Shown here piece after piece: positions 53,977 to 64,000 of a stretch of DNA of 64,000 nucleotides; the stretch's first letter is position 1; each line of letters starts with the position of its first letter. Source of the stretch: Russula earlei (lineage: Eukaryota > Basidiomycota > Agaricomycetes > Russulales > Russulaceae); the NCBI GenBank assembly GCA_025769875.1, contig JAGFNK010000111.1:1-64000 (forward strand). The letters are read 5' to 3'. The position numbers and the translations under genes were made by a program. Under the pieces are notes generated by a model. It did no database searches. It had not been told where the DNA came from and saw nothing but the letters and a program-made list of their open reading frames with translations.

Positions 53977-56929
53977 ATGGTGTACGTCTCCTGGGCAGAC
54001 TCTATTCGCTTGTCCCTCTGCTTACCCCTATCTATCATTTGTTAATCTAGCAACTTTACCGTCGGTTCGTATCCATGCGCGCCCACTCATCCTCCATCTT
54101 ACGCCCTTTTACTTCTCCAGATCAAATTCGGGCCCTCATGGACAAACCCACAAACATCCGTAACATGAGTGTCATCGCTCACGGTGCGCCCTCTTACCCC
54201 TCGCCCTCACACTCATACTAACATTCCAGTTGCAGTCGACCACGGAAAGTCCACCCTCACGGATTCGCTAGTCTCAAAAGCCGGAATCATTGCCAGTGCC
54301 AAGGCCGGTGAAACGCGATATACGGATACAAGACCGGACGAAAAGGAGCGAGGTATCACTATCAAATCCACGGCCATATCTATGTACTTTGAAATCGACA
54401 AGGACGAACTCAACTCAATAAAGCAAAAAACAGACGGTGCGACTCCCCGCTCCTTATCTTCCTCAGCTCGTGTTCAAATCTCGCCGCCGTTCGCTTATTG
54501 ACTCGGTCAGGCAACGAGTTCTTGATCAATCTTATCGATTCTCCCGGGCATGTCGACTTCTCGTCAGAAGTCACCGCTGCCCTTCGTGTAACAGATGGCG
54601 CCCTCGTGGTTGTAGACTGCGTTGAGGGGGTATGTGTACAAACTGAGACCGTCCTCCGCCAAGCTCTTGGCGAGCGTATCAAGCCCGTCGTCATCATCAA
54701 CAAGGTTGATCGTGCCCTGCTCGAGCTTCAGGTGTCCAAAGAGGATCTCTACCAGACCTTCCTACGCACAATCGAGTCCGTCAACGTCATCGTCTCTACT
54801 TACCATGATGAACGCCTTGGCGACGTCCAAGTCTACCCTGACAAGGGTACTGTCGCCTTCGGGTCAGGTCTCCATGGCTGGGGCTTCACCCTTCGCCAAT
54901 TTGCTGCCCGTTATGCTAAGAAGTTCGGCGTCGACAAGGACAAAATGATGGCCAAGCTATGGGGTGACAACTTTTTCAACCCCGCAACAAAGAAGTGGTC
55001 CACAAAGCCCACAGACGCCGATGGCAAGCCTCTAGAACGTGCTTTTTGTCAGTTCGTTCTCGACCCGATCTTCAAGATCTTCGAATCCATCATGAACTTC
55101 CAGAAGGACAAGATCGCCCCAATACTCGAAAAACTCGACATCAAACTCGCACAAGAAGAACGCGAGCTCGAAGGGAAAGCTCTTCTTAAGGTCGTCATGC
55201 GCAAGTTCCTTCCTGCCGGTGACTCCCTCCTAGAGATGATCGTCATCAATCTTCCGTCACCTGCCACCGCTCAGCGGTATCGTGTGGAGACTCTTTACGA
55301 GGGCCCCATGGACGATGAGTCGGCAATCGGTATTCGTGACTGTGACCCCAAGGGCCCTCTTGTACTATACGTCTCCAAGATGGTACCGACCTCCGATAAG
55401 GGTCGCTTCTACGCTTTCGGTCGCGTCTTCTCTGGTACTGTAAGTTCTGGCCCAAAGATCCGCATCCAAGGGCCGAACTACGTTCCCGGAAAGAAAGACG
55501 ATATCTTTGTCAAGTCAGTACAACGCACTGTCTTGATGATGGGCCGTTACATCGAACCGATTGAGGATTGTCCTGCCGGTAACATTGTCGGTCTCGTCGG
55601 CATTGACCAGTTCCTACTCAAGACTGGTACGCTAACAACGTCCGAAACGGCTCACAACATGAAGGTCATGAAATTCTCCGTGTCGCCCGTCGTGCAAGTC
55701 GCTGTTGAGGTTAAGAACGCCGCAGACCTTCCGAAACTTGTCGAGGGTCTCAAGCGCTTGTCAAAATCTGACCCGTGCGTGCAGGCATGGATCGCGGAAA
55801 CTGGCGAGCATATCGTCGCTGGAGCTGGTGAGCTGCACTTGGAGATTTGTTTGAAGGTGAGTCTCGCTGCTACGATCAATGCTTCTAATCTCAGCGTGTG
55901 CTCCATGAACCAGGATCTTCAAGAGGATCACGCTGGGGTGCCACTTAAGATCTCTGATCCTGTCGTCGGTTACCGTGAGACGGTCAAAGCAGAGTCGTCC
56001 ATAGTAGCACTTTCAAAATCCCAGAACAAGCACAACCGATTATACGCCAAGGCATTGCCTCTCGAAGAAGAACTTACGCTCGCAATTGAGAACGGCAAGG
56101 TCACTGCACGCGATGACTTTAAGCTTCGCGCTCGTGTTCTGGCAGATGAGTTTTCATGGGATGTCACTGATGCGCGCAAGATCTGGTGTTTCGGCCCCGA
56201 TACCACTGGACCCAACTTGCTGGTTGATGTGACAAAGGGCGTACAGTACCTCAATGAGATCAAGGATTCATGCGTGGCCGCGTTCCAGTGGGCGACCAAA
56301 GAGGGTGTCTGCGCCGATGAAAACATGCGTGGCGTGCGAGTAAACGTTCTTGATGTTACGGTATGTTTTCTCTGGTTTCGTCGTGCGACCGTGTGCTGAT
56401 CGTGATGCTTGCAGCTACATGCCGACGCCATTCACCGTGGTGGAGGACAGATCATCCCGACCTGTCGTCGCGTGACCTATGCTGCATGCTTACTCGCAAC
56501 GCCTGGAATCCAGGAGCCCGTGTACCTTGTCGAGATTCAGTGTCCAGAGAACGCAATTGGTGGTATCTACTCGGTATTGAACAAGCGGCGAGGGCAGGTA
56601 TTCTCTGAAGAGCAGCGCGTCGGTACGCCGATGTTCACCGTGAAGGCGTATCTCCCTGTCATGGAGTCTTTCGGCTTCAACGGTGACCTCCGTCAGGCAA
56701 CCGGTGGACAGGCGTTCCCTCAGTCCGTGTTCGACCACTGGGAGCTCATGAACGGTACACCACTGGAAAAGGGCAGCAAACTCGAGGAAATGGTCAAGGC
56801 CATCCGCATTCGCAAGGGTCTCAAGGTACAGCAGTTGTTGTCCTTTTCTCCTTTGTTAGCTCAAATCTGACCCAATCATACTTTTAGCCTGACATTCCCC
56901 CGCTCGACACGTATTACGACAAGTTGTGA
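53977..56929 (+). CDS. EFT2: Translation elongation factor 2
   Basis: GTPase that translocates the ribosome. Inferred exons: 53977-53981, 54051-54064, 54121-54183, 54236-54436, 54511-55856, 55914-56360, 56415-56825 and 56888-56929; they sum to exactly 842 codons, the standard length of eukaryotic EF2. Exon 1 holds only five coding bases (ATGGT) and exon 2 fourteen. G-domain motifs: AHVDHGKST (P-loop), RGITIKST (switch I), DSPGHVDF and NKVDRALLE. Domain IV carries [16 protein letters not shown], whose histidine after AI is the diphthamide site. The end is [10 protein letters not shown], as in other fungi. No lesions. Confidence 0.97.
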
Positions 56930-57203
56930 GCACATCAGATAACGACGTCGGGAAGCATGTCATTGTCATGAGGCTGTCGTTGTCTTCACTATTTTGTACT
57001 TTTGTCACTGCATATACTGTTTTCATAAAAATATAAGTGACTTGTAGATGTAGATTGATGGGGACACCCCGTTTGAATGGCCCAATGGAGACGACCCGAC
57101 CGAGTAATGACATTCTTGACCGGACCAAGTCATGAGTCAAGAATGACTCGGAAACTATAAAGCCTCATCGTGATCAGACCTAAACCGTGATTGACATGTG
57201 AGG

Positions 57204-58613
57204 ATGTCTCAAGGTCAACAGGCGACTCAGTTTGATCTCACTACACCCAAAGGCGTTCTCGCATACCTCGCTCCAACCCCTTTTGCGAGTTCAAGAGCCG
57301 AGTCGCTTTCTGGCGGGTTGGCAAACTTCATCTTTCGACTGCACCTCAACACGCCTTATGAGGGTCGCCCAACACTCGTTCTCAAGCATGCCCGCCCGTA
57401 TGCAGCCAGCTCACCGGATTTTCCATTGCCCGTTTCACGACAGGTGCGTAGATTTAATAAATAAATAAAAATCAACGTGATTCCTCCCCCCCCCCCCCCT
57501 CCGCGGGGAGATGATGGGGGGTGGGGGGGAAAGCAAAAGGGTCAAAGCGCCAACATACGCTACCCAGGAATACGAAGTGGACGCGCTGAACCGCGTACGC
57601 GCGTTCGATCTACTCCGGACGCTGCCTCCCACCACCACCACCACCGCCCGCGCAAGCGTGCCGGCCATACACCACTTTGACAACGTCGCGGCCGCCATCG
57701 TCATGGACGACGCCGGCGCGGGCTCCCTCACGCTAAAGGCCGCGCTCCTCGCGGGCCGCATCGCCCCGCAACGCGCGGCGTCGCTCGGCGCAGCGCTCGG
57801 CACGTTCCTCCGCGCGCTGCACGCGCGCGGACGCGCGGAGGTCGGGCTGCGCGGAACGCGTTCGCGAGGGAGATCTCGGCGTTTATTACCTACGGGAGGC
57901 TCGGCGCGACGTTGCGCGCGCTGGACGGCGGCCAGCGGGGGGTGGTGGCGGTGGTGGTCACGACGACGACGACGACGACGACGACGGCGGGAGGGATCGG
58001 AGACGGCTCGTTTCGGTGCTGGGGGACGAGCCGCTCGGCGTACGGGAGGAAACGCTGCGCGTGGTCGAGGCGCTGGCCGAGCGGCGCGCGACGCAGATCA
58101 GGGAGTCGCGGGGCGACGACGCGTTCCTCATGGGCGACTTTTGGCCGGGGAACGTTCTGGTCGGTGGTGGAGGGGGGAAAGAGGAGGAGGAGGAGGAGGA
58201 GGAAGAAGGAGAAGAAGGGGCGGCGGAGGCGGCGAGTCCTCGGGCTTTGGTCGTTGACTGGGAACTGGCCAAGGTGGGCTTGGCGGGTCTCGACGTCGGC
58301 CAGTTTTGCGCGGAGCTGGCGACGTTGCGGCGTCTGCGTCCGGAGCGGGCAGGAAGCGGCGGGCGAGGCGTTGAAGAGCTTCGTGCGCGCGTACTTTGCG
58401 GGGGACGTCGGGCCCAAGGCGGACGAGGTGCGGCGGGTCGCGCTGGGCCACTTTGGCGTGCACCTTGCCGTTTGGACGCCCAGGACGGGCTGGGGTGGAG
58501 GAGCGGGGCCGACGCGCGCTCTCATGTTGGACGGTGTGGCGCGACTCACGGAGGGGGCAGACGCGGACAGGATCTGGACGGACGAGGAGCTCATCCAAAA
58601 GTTCATGCACTGA
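57204..58613 (+). CDS. APH-family phosphotransferase-like protein, frame disturbed
   Basis: Protein-kinase-like fold of the aminoglycoside-phosphotransferase/choline-kinase group; fungal members mostly have unknown small-molecule substrates. Exon 1 (from ATG 57204) reads MSQGQQATQFDLTTPKGVLA, SLSGGLANFIFRLHL and LVLKHARPY (lysine of the nucleotide site). An intron from 57445 leads to EYEVDALNRVRAFDLL. Then GTFLRALHARGRAEV, a one-base break near 57853 before NAFAREISAFITYG, a repeat region, VLGDEPLGVREETLRVVEAL, FLMGDFWPGNVLVGG (catalytic loop; the usual HGD reads MGD), VVDWELAKVGLAGLDVGQFC, and an end at WTDEELIQKFMH. ACG and GAG-type triplet repeats interrupt the middle and change the frame, so the true exon pattern or integrity is uncertain. 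Confidence 0.7.
57958..58210. repeat. Triplet repeats inside the APH-family gene
   Basis: About nine ACG units lie at 57960-57987 (or CGA in another frame) and an AGG/GGA-rich tract at 58177-58210. The second encodes a glutamate run between GNVLVGGGGG and the VVDWELA motif, an unusual place for an insertion in this fold. Confidence 0.75.
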
Positions 58614-61600
58614 CCACGACAACCGGTGGCCTTGTAAGACTAGTCGAGGTACTTTGTAGCAGACCCATAGTCATAAAACACGATGCTGCGCGCCACGCCT
58701 GACGATGCCTGGGCTGCGGTCAGTCCTCACATCCTGGCTTTTCATCTGACATGACATGGGTCCCATCCAAACAAATGAAGGGATAGCATGTGGGGGAACA
58801 GCAACGAGGACCAACTCATGCGCCTGGCATCCACACGTGCACGGGTACATGGACGTCGAGGAGGCTTCGCCCCCGTCGCATTGAGATTGCCACGCAGGGT
58901 CGAGCGCTCGATGACTGGGCAATAAACTGCGCTGCCCAGGGGCCAAAACACGTAGAACAACCATCTGATCATCAGTGGTCATCTTGACACGATACGTACA
59001 CGAGGACTTCCGTAGTCGCAGGCCGGCCTCCGCAACATCAGCAAGTCATAGGCATGTGTGTCCAGAGCATAGTCAGATGTCTAGGTCACATCAGAGCCAC
59101 TGCCAAGTGGGGCGTTGCGTCGCTTCGAGCCGGCTAGTTGGGGGATAGTCTGGACCTGTGTTGTAGATAGCCCGGAAGTTGACGGTGTGGAAAGAAATAG
59201 TTAGTACGAGCTTGGCTTTGGCTCGGCGAGCGTTTGAACCTGACCCTTGCGACGTGCGATGTCACGGAAAACTCCTTCAATCTTGAGATAGTGGGCGCTG
59301 CGCGAAACTCTGCCTTGGGCTACTGAGATGAGGATTGCGCAAGGCCTGCACCTTTCGCGAGAGGTGTTCATGCGGCTGGCTGGCGGGTGACAATCGCGGG
59401 CAAGCAACAAGGTTTCCGCGCAGCGTGCACATAAACTCGGCATCATAACATAGAGAGCCGCGTGCGCATCTTGCTTTGCCTCGGTCTTTGGTTGCCTTCC
59501 TCGGAGTGATGGTCGAGACCGAGGAGCCCCACCTTTTGGCCCCCTCCCCCTTTTCGGTTCACATAATACACCTCCCCGATACGCCCGTCTCTCTTGACTT
59601 GGCGTCCTCGTGGCATCCCCTATTTTCGTATGACGAGAAAGCCTAGGCTCTCGTTCTATATGTCGTCGCCCAGAACGAGTCAAGCATCTGGCGACATTTT
59701 TCTCGGTTTCTGCCGAGGAGTTGCGACGCGTGCTGGGTTCAATCGAACGTGACCGGGCCTTCGGAGGTGGTAACTACGAATAAATAGAATTAGCGAGCAC
59801 GGGTCGTTTTCGTTTCTGATCGATCTCTCGTTCGTATGTCCCTTTTGCCCACGACCGCATCGCGATTCGGCGGTCAGGTTGGTCACCGGAGACCCTTGGT
59901 TTGGTTTCTCACGCCCCTGAGAGGAAATCGATTGTGAGTGACGTGATGACTCGGCGAGGCGGCATCGATACGCTGGTTGCTGTTAGATGGACCGTGGAGC
60001 TGTGGAGAAAACATGGGCGCTTCCACGGGTGGCGAGTGGCGAGCGCGCGTCGAGACGAAGCGGCCCTCGAGGCGGTGTGTACAGATAAGCTCAAGAAACG
60101 GATCACGCACCAATACGCTCAGGGAGACGGAGCGGAGAGCTCGTGCATGCGACCTTGCTTTCCTGCATCGAAGAGTGCATCGAAGAGGGGCGAACGAAGA
60201 TGGTGTTTTGATCCGCGAGCGTCTTTGTGACGGCCCGAAGTCCTATTTTTTTTCTTTTTCTTTTTTTCCGTTTCTGTATTCAGAGGAGCCCTTTGCTTCG
60301 CCGCCGACTGCCCAGTTCTGGACTCCGGAAACTCAAACTCGCCCGCCTCCCGACCTCGATCTCTCCTCCCTTCCCTTGTAGATAGAGTAGAAACATGTTT
60401 TTGACATTTGGGAACGGGAATGAACGGGCACACCACAGGGATGCGTGGCACCTACCAGGCCTCTCAGCTTCCGTGCGGTCGTGCGCAGGGGAGCCACGTT
60501 CGTCTGGGGTGCCCCTTGTCCTCATGATCAGAATGTGGCGCCAGACGACCAGCGTTCCAAAAATACACACCGTGTGCACACGTTGCGACTTGCATTCTCC
60601 GCAGCAAGAAATTGCGTCTCCGTCGCGTAAATCAAAAGAGATTAAACCCCCCCCCCCCCCCCCCGAGAAACAACCCACGTTCAACGGTAAACGCGTTGAG
60701 GCAAGACGGCGCCGATCGCGTGGACTTGGACTGAATTTGCAAGGAGATGCACGGCCGTGGTGAGAGCCCGAACATCAACATCCAACGGCGGGTGAATGAT
60801 AATGCGTCGAAAGTAACGATAGGACGCGTACCGGCGCATTTTCATATTCTGTGCAGTCATCGTGCGTGCGTGCAGCACGCGGAAATTGCTTTACAGGCAC
60901 GGCGGTCTCGCCACCCGCCGCCTCGTGGTCAAGATGAAGATATTCGCGTGAGGAAATGGCGCCGTCCAGCATCTACCACTGGGGACCAGGATTGTAACGT
61001 ATAGCTGAATGGACGGGGATCTAAATCTGTCTTGCGCACCTCGCGCCGTCGCCGTATGGAGATGGGCCTTTCGTCCACGAGACGGTCCCATGACGCACGG
61101 AAAGAGACAGAGACTTTCCGCCAGCGAAAAAGCGTGAAAAATATGTTTTGCGAACCGGGGGGTGGGGCGTGCGCGAGACGATTGATATCGACGGTGATCG
61201 CGCTAAGAGGGACCCTCGAACCCTGGTGCCTTGTTCGGGTTCTGACGGAACAACACTGTCGCCGGCATGCTCGCAACGGCACATCCCCATATCGCCAACA
61301 TATCGCTCGCCGTTTGGATCAACTCTGTGAAGGATGCAACAGGGAACGGGGAAGGAGCCACGTAGGCTTAGATGGCAAGTACCGTATACTTCTTTCTTCA
61401 TTGCCCACCCCTCCCATGCGCCAATTTAGTCGCCGTCGAGGACAGGAAATAATTGATTGTCTCTTATTGCCTGCCATGCCAACTGGGGCTTTGTCACAAG
61501 GGCGGCTCTGTTGATCCCTTCACAAAGCGATCGGTTCCCTGACTTACAGAGACGTCCGTAATTTTGAACGAAGAGAATGTAGATTTAGATTGATCAGGGT

Positions 61601-62383
61601 TCCGGCCCGTCCAACGTCCTGGTCTGGTCCGGGAGACTTATCAGCGAACGGAGAAATGAACGATGGAACGCCAGGTCATCGTCGTAGCGGTTATTATCGG
61701 TCGGGGTTGTTGTCTTGGCTTGGAATGTCTTGGCTTGGAATCCCAAGGTTACCCGCGGCAGCAGAGTATTTTAAATTCAATTGTTTTCATGTTACCCACA
61801 TTCTCCCTTGACGCCTTGTTTACGGTCCCTATTGGGCCATCCAGTTTATGAGCGGGCGTTTCGCGTCAGGTACCGAGTGCTCAAAACGAGTATAGTTCAT
61901 CGTCTTATCAAGGACTCGGGTCCAAGGGGTTCCTTGAGAGGACACGCTAAGCGCCAACGACGAAAGTGGACCAAGGCCACCGAACAACGGGAGGCTGGAG
62001 TACGCTAGCAAATGCCTGATCTTTCATATAGGCCTACTCCGATGCGGGTACGTCGTGGAGAACATTCGCGGAGCCACGGCGGTCCACTGTTGCGGAGATT
62101 GCTCGACAGAAGGAAGAAGGCTTTCGTTCTCTGGCTTGAGCCTTCCACTGGGACTCGAAAGGTTTCAAATCCACTTCGGCCCATGCGAAGGCAAGGGGCG
62201 TGACGCAGGGAATTCGGATAGCCCTGGATTCTGACGCTCTCTAAGCGCTTAATAAGTCCGGGCCGCAGGGGTGGACAAATAGAGTGCATATTCCTGGATC
62301 TAATATAACGCCAGATGCACTCTGATCAGACATTATCCCCAATAAGTGTGTTGGTGGCTAGCCCAGAAAAGCAGGACGAAACT
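58614..62383. other. 3.8 kb without a recognisable gene
   Basis: Open frames up to about 160 codons occur (for example 59201-59683 minus) but have arginine/proline-rich, low-information sequence typical of chance frames in GC-rich DNA, and no splice-linked conserved block was found. An 18-base C run lies at 60647-60664 and T-rich runs near 60245. No tRNA, inverted termini or transposase remnant was seen. Confidence 0.5.
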
Positions 62384-64000
62384 TCAGTCCAAAGTGAGAG
62401 ACACGTCAGATATCCACCTCGTGAACAGATCCTTTTGGTAAGGTGAGTGAGGTCCAGGCTTCGTTCCGACAACACCGAGGAACTCACCAACGCCGCCTCA
62501 GGTTGGTCATATGGTACCATATGTCTATGAGACAGGACAGTCAACGAAAGTAAACACACAGGTGTGAAGGACAAACCCGGCTTCGTAGACGTTCACGAAA
62601 GTAACATTACCCGAACCGAATCCACCTCCAGCTGTACGGACCTCACCAGCAACACGACCGTGGCGGGCGGTCACCCATTGGATAGATGGAGCTGCCTTGA
62701 ACTCCTTGTGGAACCTGGTTTCTAGATTCTCGACCCATTCTTCATTTCCCTGAACGTATATGATCAGCAAAACTTCATTGGCCTCTCGGGAAGAAAGAAA
62801 CGCACGATATAGTTACACATCATATCTAGAAGGTGGAAGTGGCAGTGATATTGATGTGACGCAGAAAGCTACTCACCGGCATTGCCAGCGTAGACAAGGA
62901 GACGAACCCCATCATCGATCAGCTCGGGAAGAAGCGCGGCACTGTTATGCATGCCATCACCCCGGAGCGAGAACGCTTGGTTAACCTCCGTATTGCAGGA
63001 CTCAAATTTCCTTGATGGGTCTACGCCAAGCGCAGCCTTGTTCTTCGGGTTATTCATCCATATTTCGATCCAGCCCACTTGTTTATAGCAAAGTGGCCCA
63101 TCTGCATCTTTCGAACGGTCGCACTTGCGGCGCACATCGTATAGGTTCAGACCAGTCTCTGGAGTACGGAGGGACACTAAGTTCCAAGGGCAGTCGGGAA
63201 AGAAAAAGATCCACCTTGCAGGGGGCCAAAGAGTTGACTCCAGCAGTATAGCCCCGCAGATACGCAGGGTAAGCGCGAGCCAAAGTCATAGCACGACTTG
63301 ATAAGGCGTTGGCACGTGGGGACTTTCGACCGTAGCGCCGTACATTGGGGACCGTCAGGGTCGTCATAAATCGGATATGGGCCATCACAGGCATATTCTG
63401 GGACAGACTTCATCTGGATGTAAGGATCTGTGAGGCCGTTTGCAAGCATAACAGACGCCAGGTTGATTCTGGCCAACTTTGGAGCAGTCGCACGAGAAAG
63501 TTCCTTGTTCTTCTTGTGGATGACGGATGCAATGTGGGGCGCAAACGTACCACCATAGCTCTCTGCGGCAAGATGAAATGGAAGATGGGCGTACTCGTGG
63601 TAGCGGGTGATGAAGAGTTCGAGGAACGCATAAACGTCCACACCAGCGACCGGGCTCGTGTTTACAGTCGAACCATCCGTGGAGTAGGAGAACCCGACGC
63701 CGATAGGTTGGTCAAGGAAGATGATGTTGGCACGCTCGTTCCAAGAGTACGGGTTGTGTGTTATGTTCTTCCCCTCGTCGGTAATACGGCACGGACCGAG
63801 TTCGAACAATAGACCCGTAGAGGAGCTACAACCAGGACCACCGTTGAGCCAGAGGACAAGCGGGTCTTTGCTTGGATTACTTCTCGACTCGAAAAACCTT
63901 GTGCCAAGATGAGACGGAAAGGGGGGTCCATCGTTAGGTCGGTTAAACCAATGACGTACCAAAAGAACAAGTGCTTTCCGTTAGTTATGTCAAGGTAGCC
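62384..64000 (-). CDS. Serine carboxypeptidase (carboxypeptidase Y type, S10), 5' end outside window
   Basis: Secreted or vacuolar peptidase that removes C-terminal residues. The gene enters from the right edge with GYLDITNGKHLFFW, spliced to FFESRSNPSKDPLVLWLNGG. PGCSSSTGLLFELGPC is the oxyanion block. SYSTDGSTVNTSPVAGVDVY and LAAESYGGTFAPHI (catalytic Ser) follow, then CWSQLFGPLQETGLNLYDVR, and GVRLLVYAGNAD with the catalytic Asp. That Asp is completed by a 20-nt microexon (62825-62806) reading MMCNYI, which splices to GNEEWVENLETRFHKEFK. VYEAGHMVPYDQPEAAL (catalytic His) and DLFTRWISDVSLTLD lead to the stop at 62384-62386. The frame is intact throughout. N-terminal signal and propeptide lie beyond 64000. 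Confidence 0.92.
62806..62825 (-). other. 20-nt microexon of the carboxypeptidase gene
   Basis: Flanked by CTAG acceptor and GTGCGT donor on the minus strand. It supplies the second and third bases of the catalytic Asp codon plus M-M-C-N-Y-I and brings the surrounding exons into phase. Skipping it joins GCCG to GGAAATG, out of frame. Confidence 0.85.

Noticed and set aside
57890..58622. Long minus-strand frames with proline runs
   Set aside because: Antisense shadows of the triplet repeats in the APH-family gene.
59201..59683. 160-codon minus-strand frame as a gene
   Set aside because: Low-complexity, Arg/Pro-rich composition without any motif, and no splice-linked continuation.
1..64000. 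tRNA, rRNA or CRISPR-like arrays
   Set aside because: No cloverleaf with a GGTTCRA-type box, no ribosomal RNA sequence and no regularly spaced repeats were seen; CRISPR is also not expected in a fungal nucleus.

Overview
The window is nuclear DNA of a filamentous basidiomycete. Almost every gene is split by many short (about 42-90 nt) GT-AG introns, the coding sequence is moderately GC-rich, neighbours lie close together on alternating strands, and the families present (allantoinase, SRP9, RPC40, EF2, PalI/Rim9, LysM proteins, carboxypeptidase Y, Crinkler-kinase genes, MULE and pogo transposons) fit an Agaricomycete. A Rhizoctonia-like plant-associated fungus is my inference from the mix of families; no species marker is visible.

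Layout. 0.4-13 kb is an accessory, transposon-rich block: an intact six-exon allantoinase gene, an intact-looking 2.86 kb MULE transposon with a 9-bp target duplication, a broken SRP9 gene, a decayed pogo-like transposon, a TA-flanked MITE, and a second damaged copy of the allantoinase-SRP9 locus that carries its own 8-bp-TSD insertion. A third, heavily decayed allantoinase copy lies reversed near 26 kb. 13-20 kb holds a myosin regulatory light chain gene, a dead short-chain dehydrogenase and long stretches without a recognisable gene. 20-25.7 kb carries a frameshifted monocarboxylate-type transporter, a head-to-head mitochondrial pair (GHITM-like Bax-inhibitor protein and ribosomal protein uL13m) and an unrecognised acidic-tailed protein. 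27-29.7 kb is a Crinkler-type gene (ubiquitin-like header plus protein-kinase tail) that looks broken.

30-35 kb is a head-to-head pair of WD40 genes (TBL1/SIF2-like and DCAF11-like). 35-45 kb is a tandem segmental duplication: two intact DHA1-type drug/proton antiporter genes, each followed by fragments of a COQ11/NDUFA9-like gene and of an NAD-binding epimerase gene, with one truncated DCAF11 tail between them; the complete COQ11-like gene closes the block. 45-57 kb is gene-dense and conserved: a beta-trefoil-like protein, a two-domain LysM secreted protein, RPC40, a secreted agmatinase, PalI/Rim9, a GNAT acetyltransferase and elongation factor 2. An APH-family kinase-like gene follows, then 3.8 kb without a recognisable gene, and a carboxypeptidase Y gene that runs off the right end.

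Genes are arranged mostly as divergent pairs with 50-220 bp between start codons, so shared promoters are likely. There is no operon or single pathway. Several otherwise well-conserved genes carry single-base frameshifts (SRP9 copy 2, the monocarboxylate transporter, the LysM gene, agmatinase, the APH gene). Recent pseudogenes or uncorrected assembly errors, possibly from merged haplotypes, would both explain this, and the sequence alone cannot decide.
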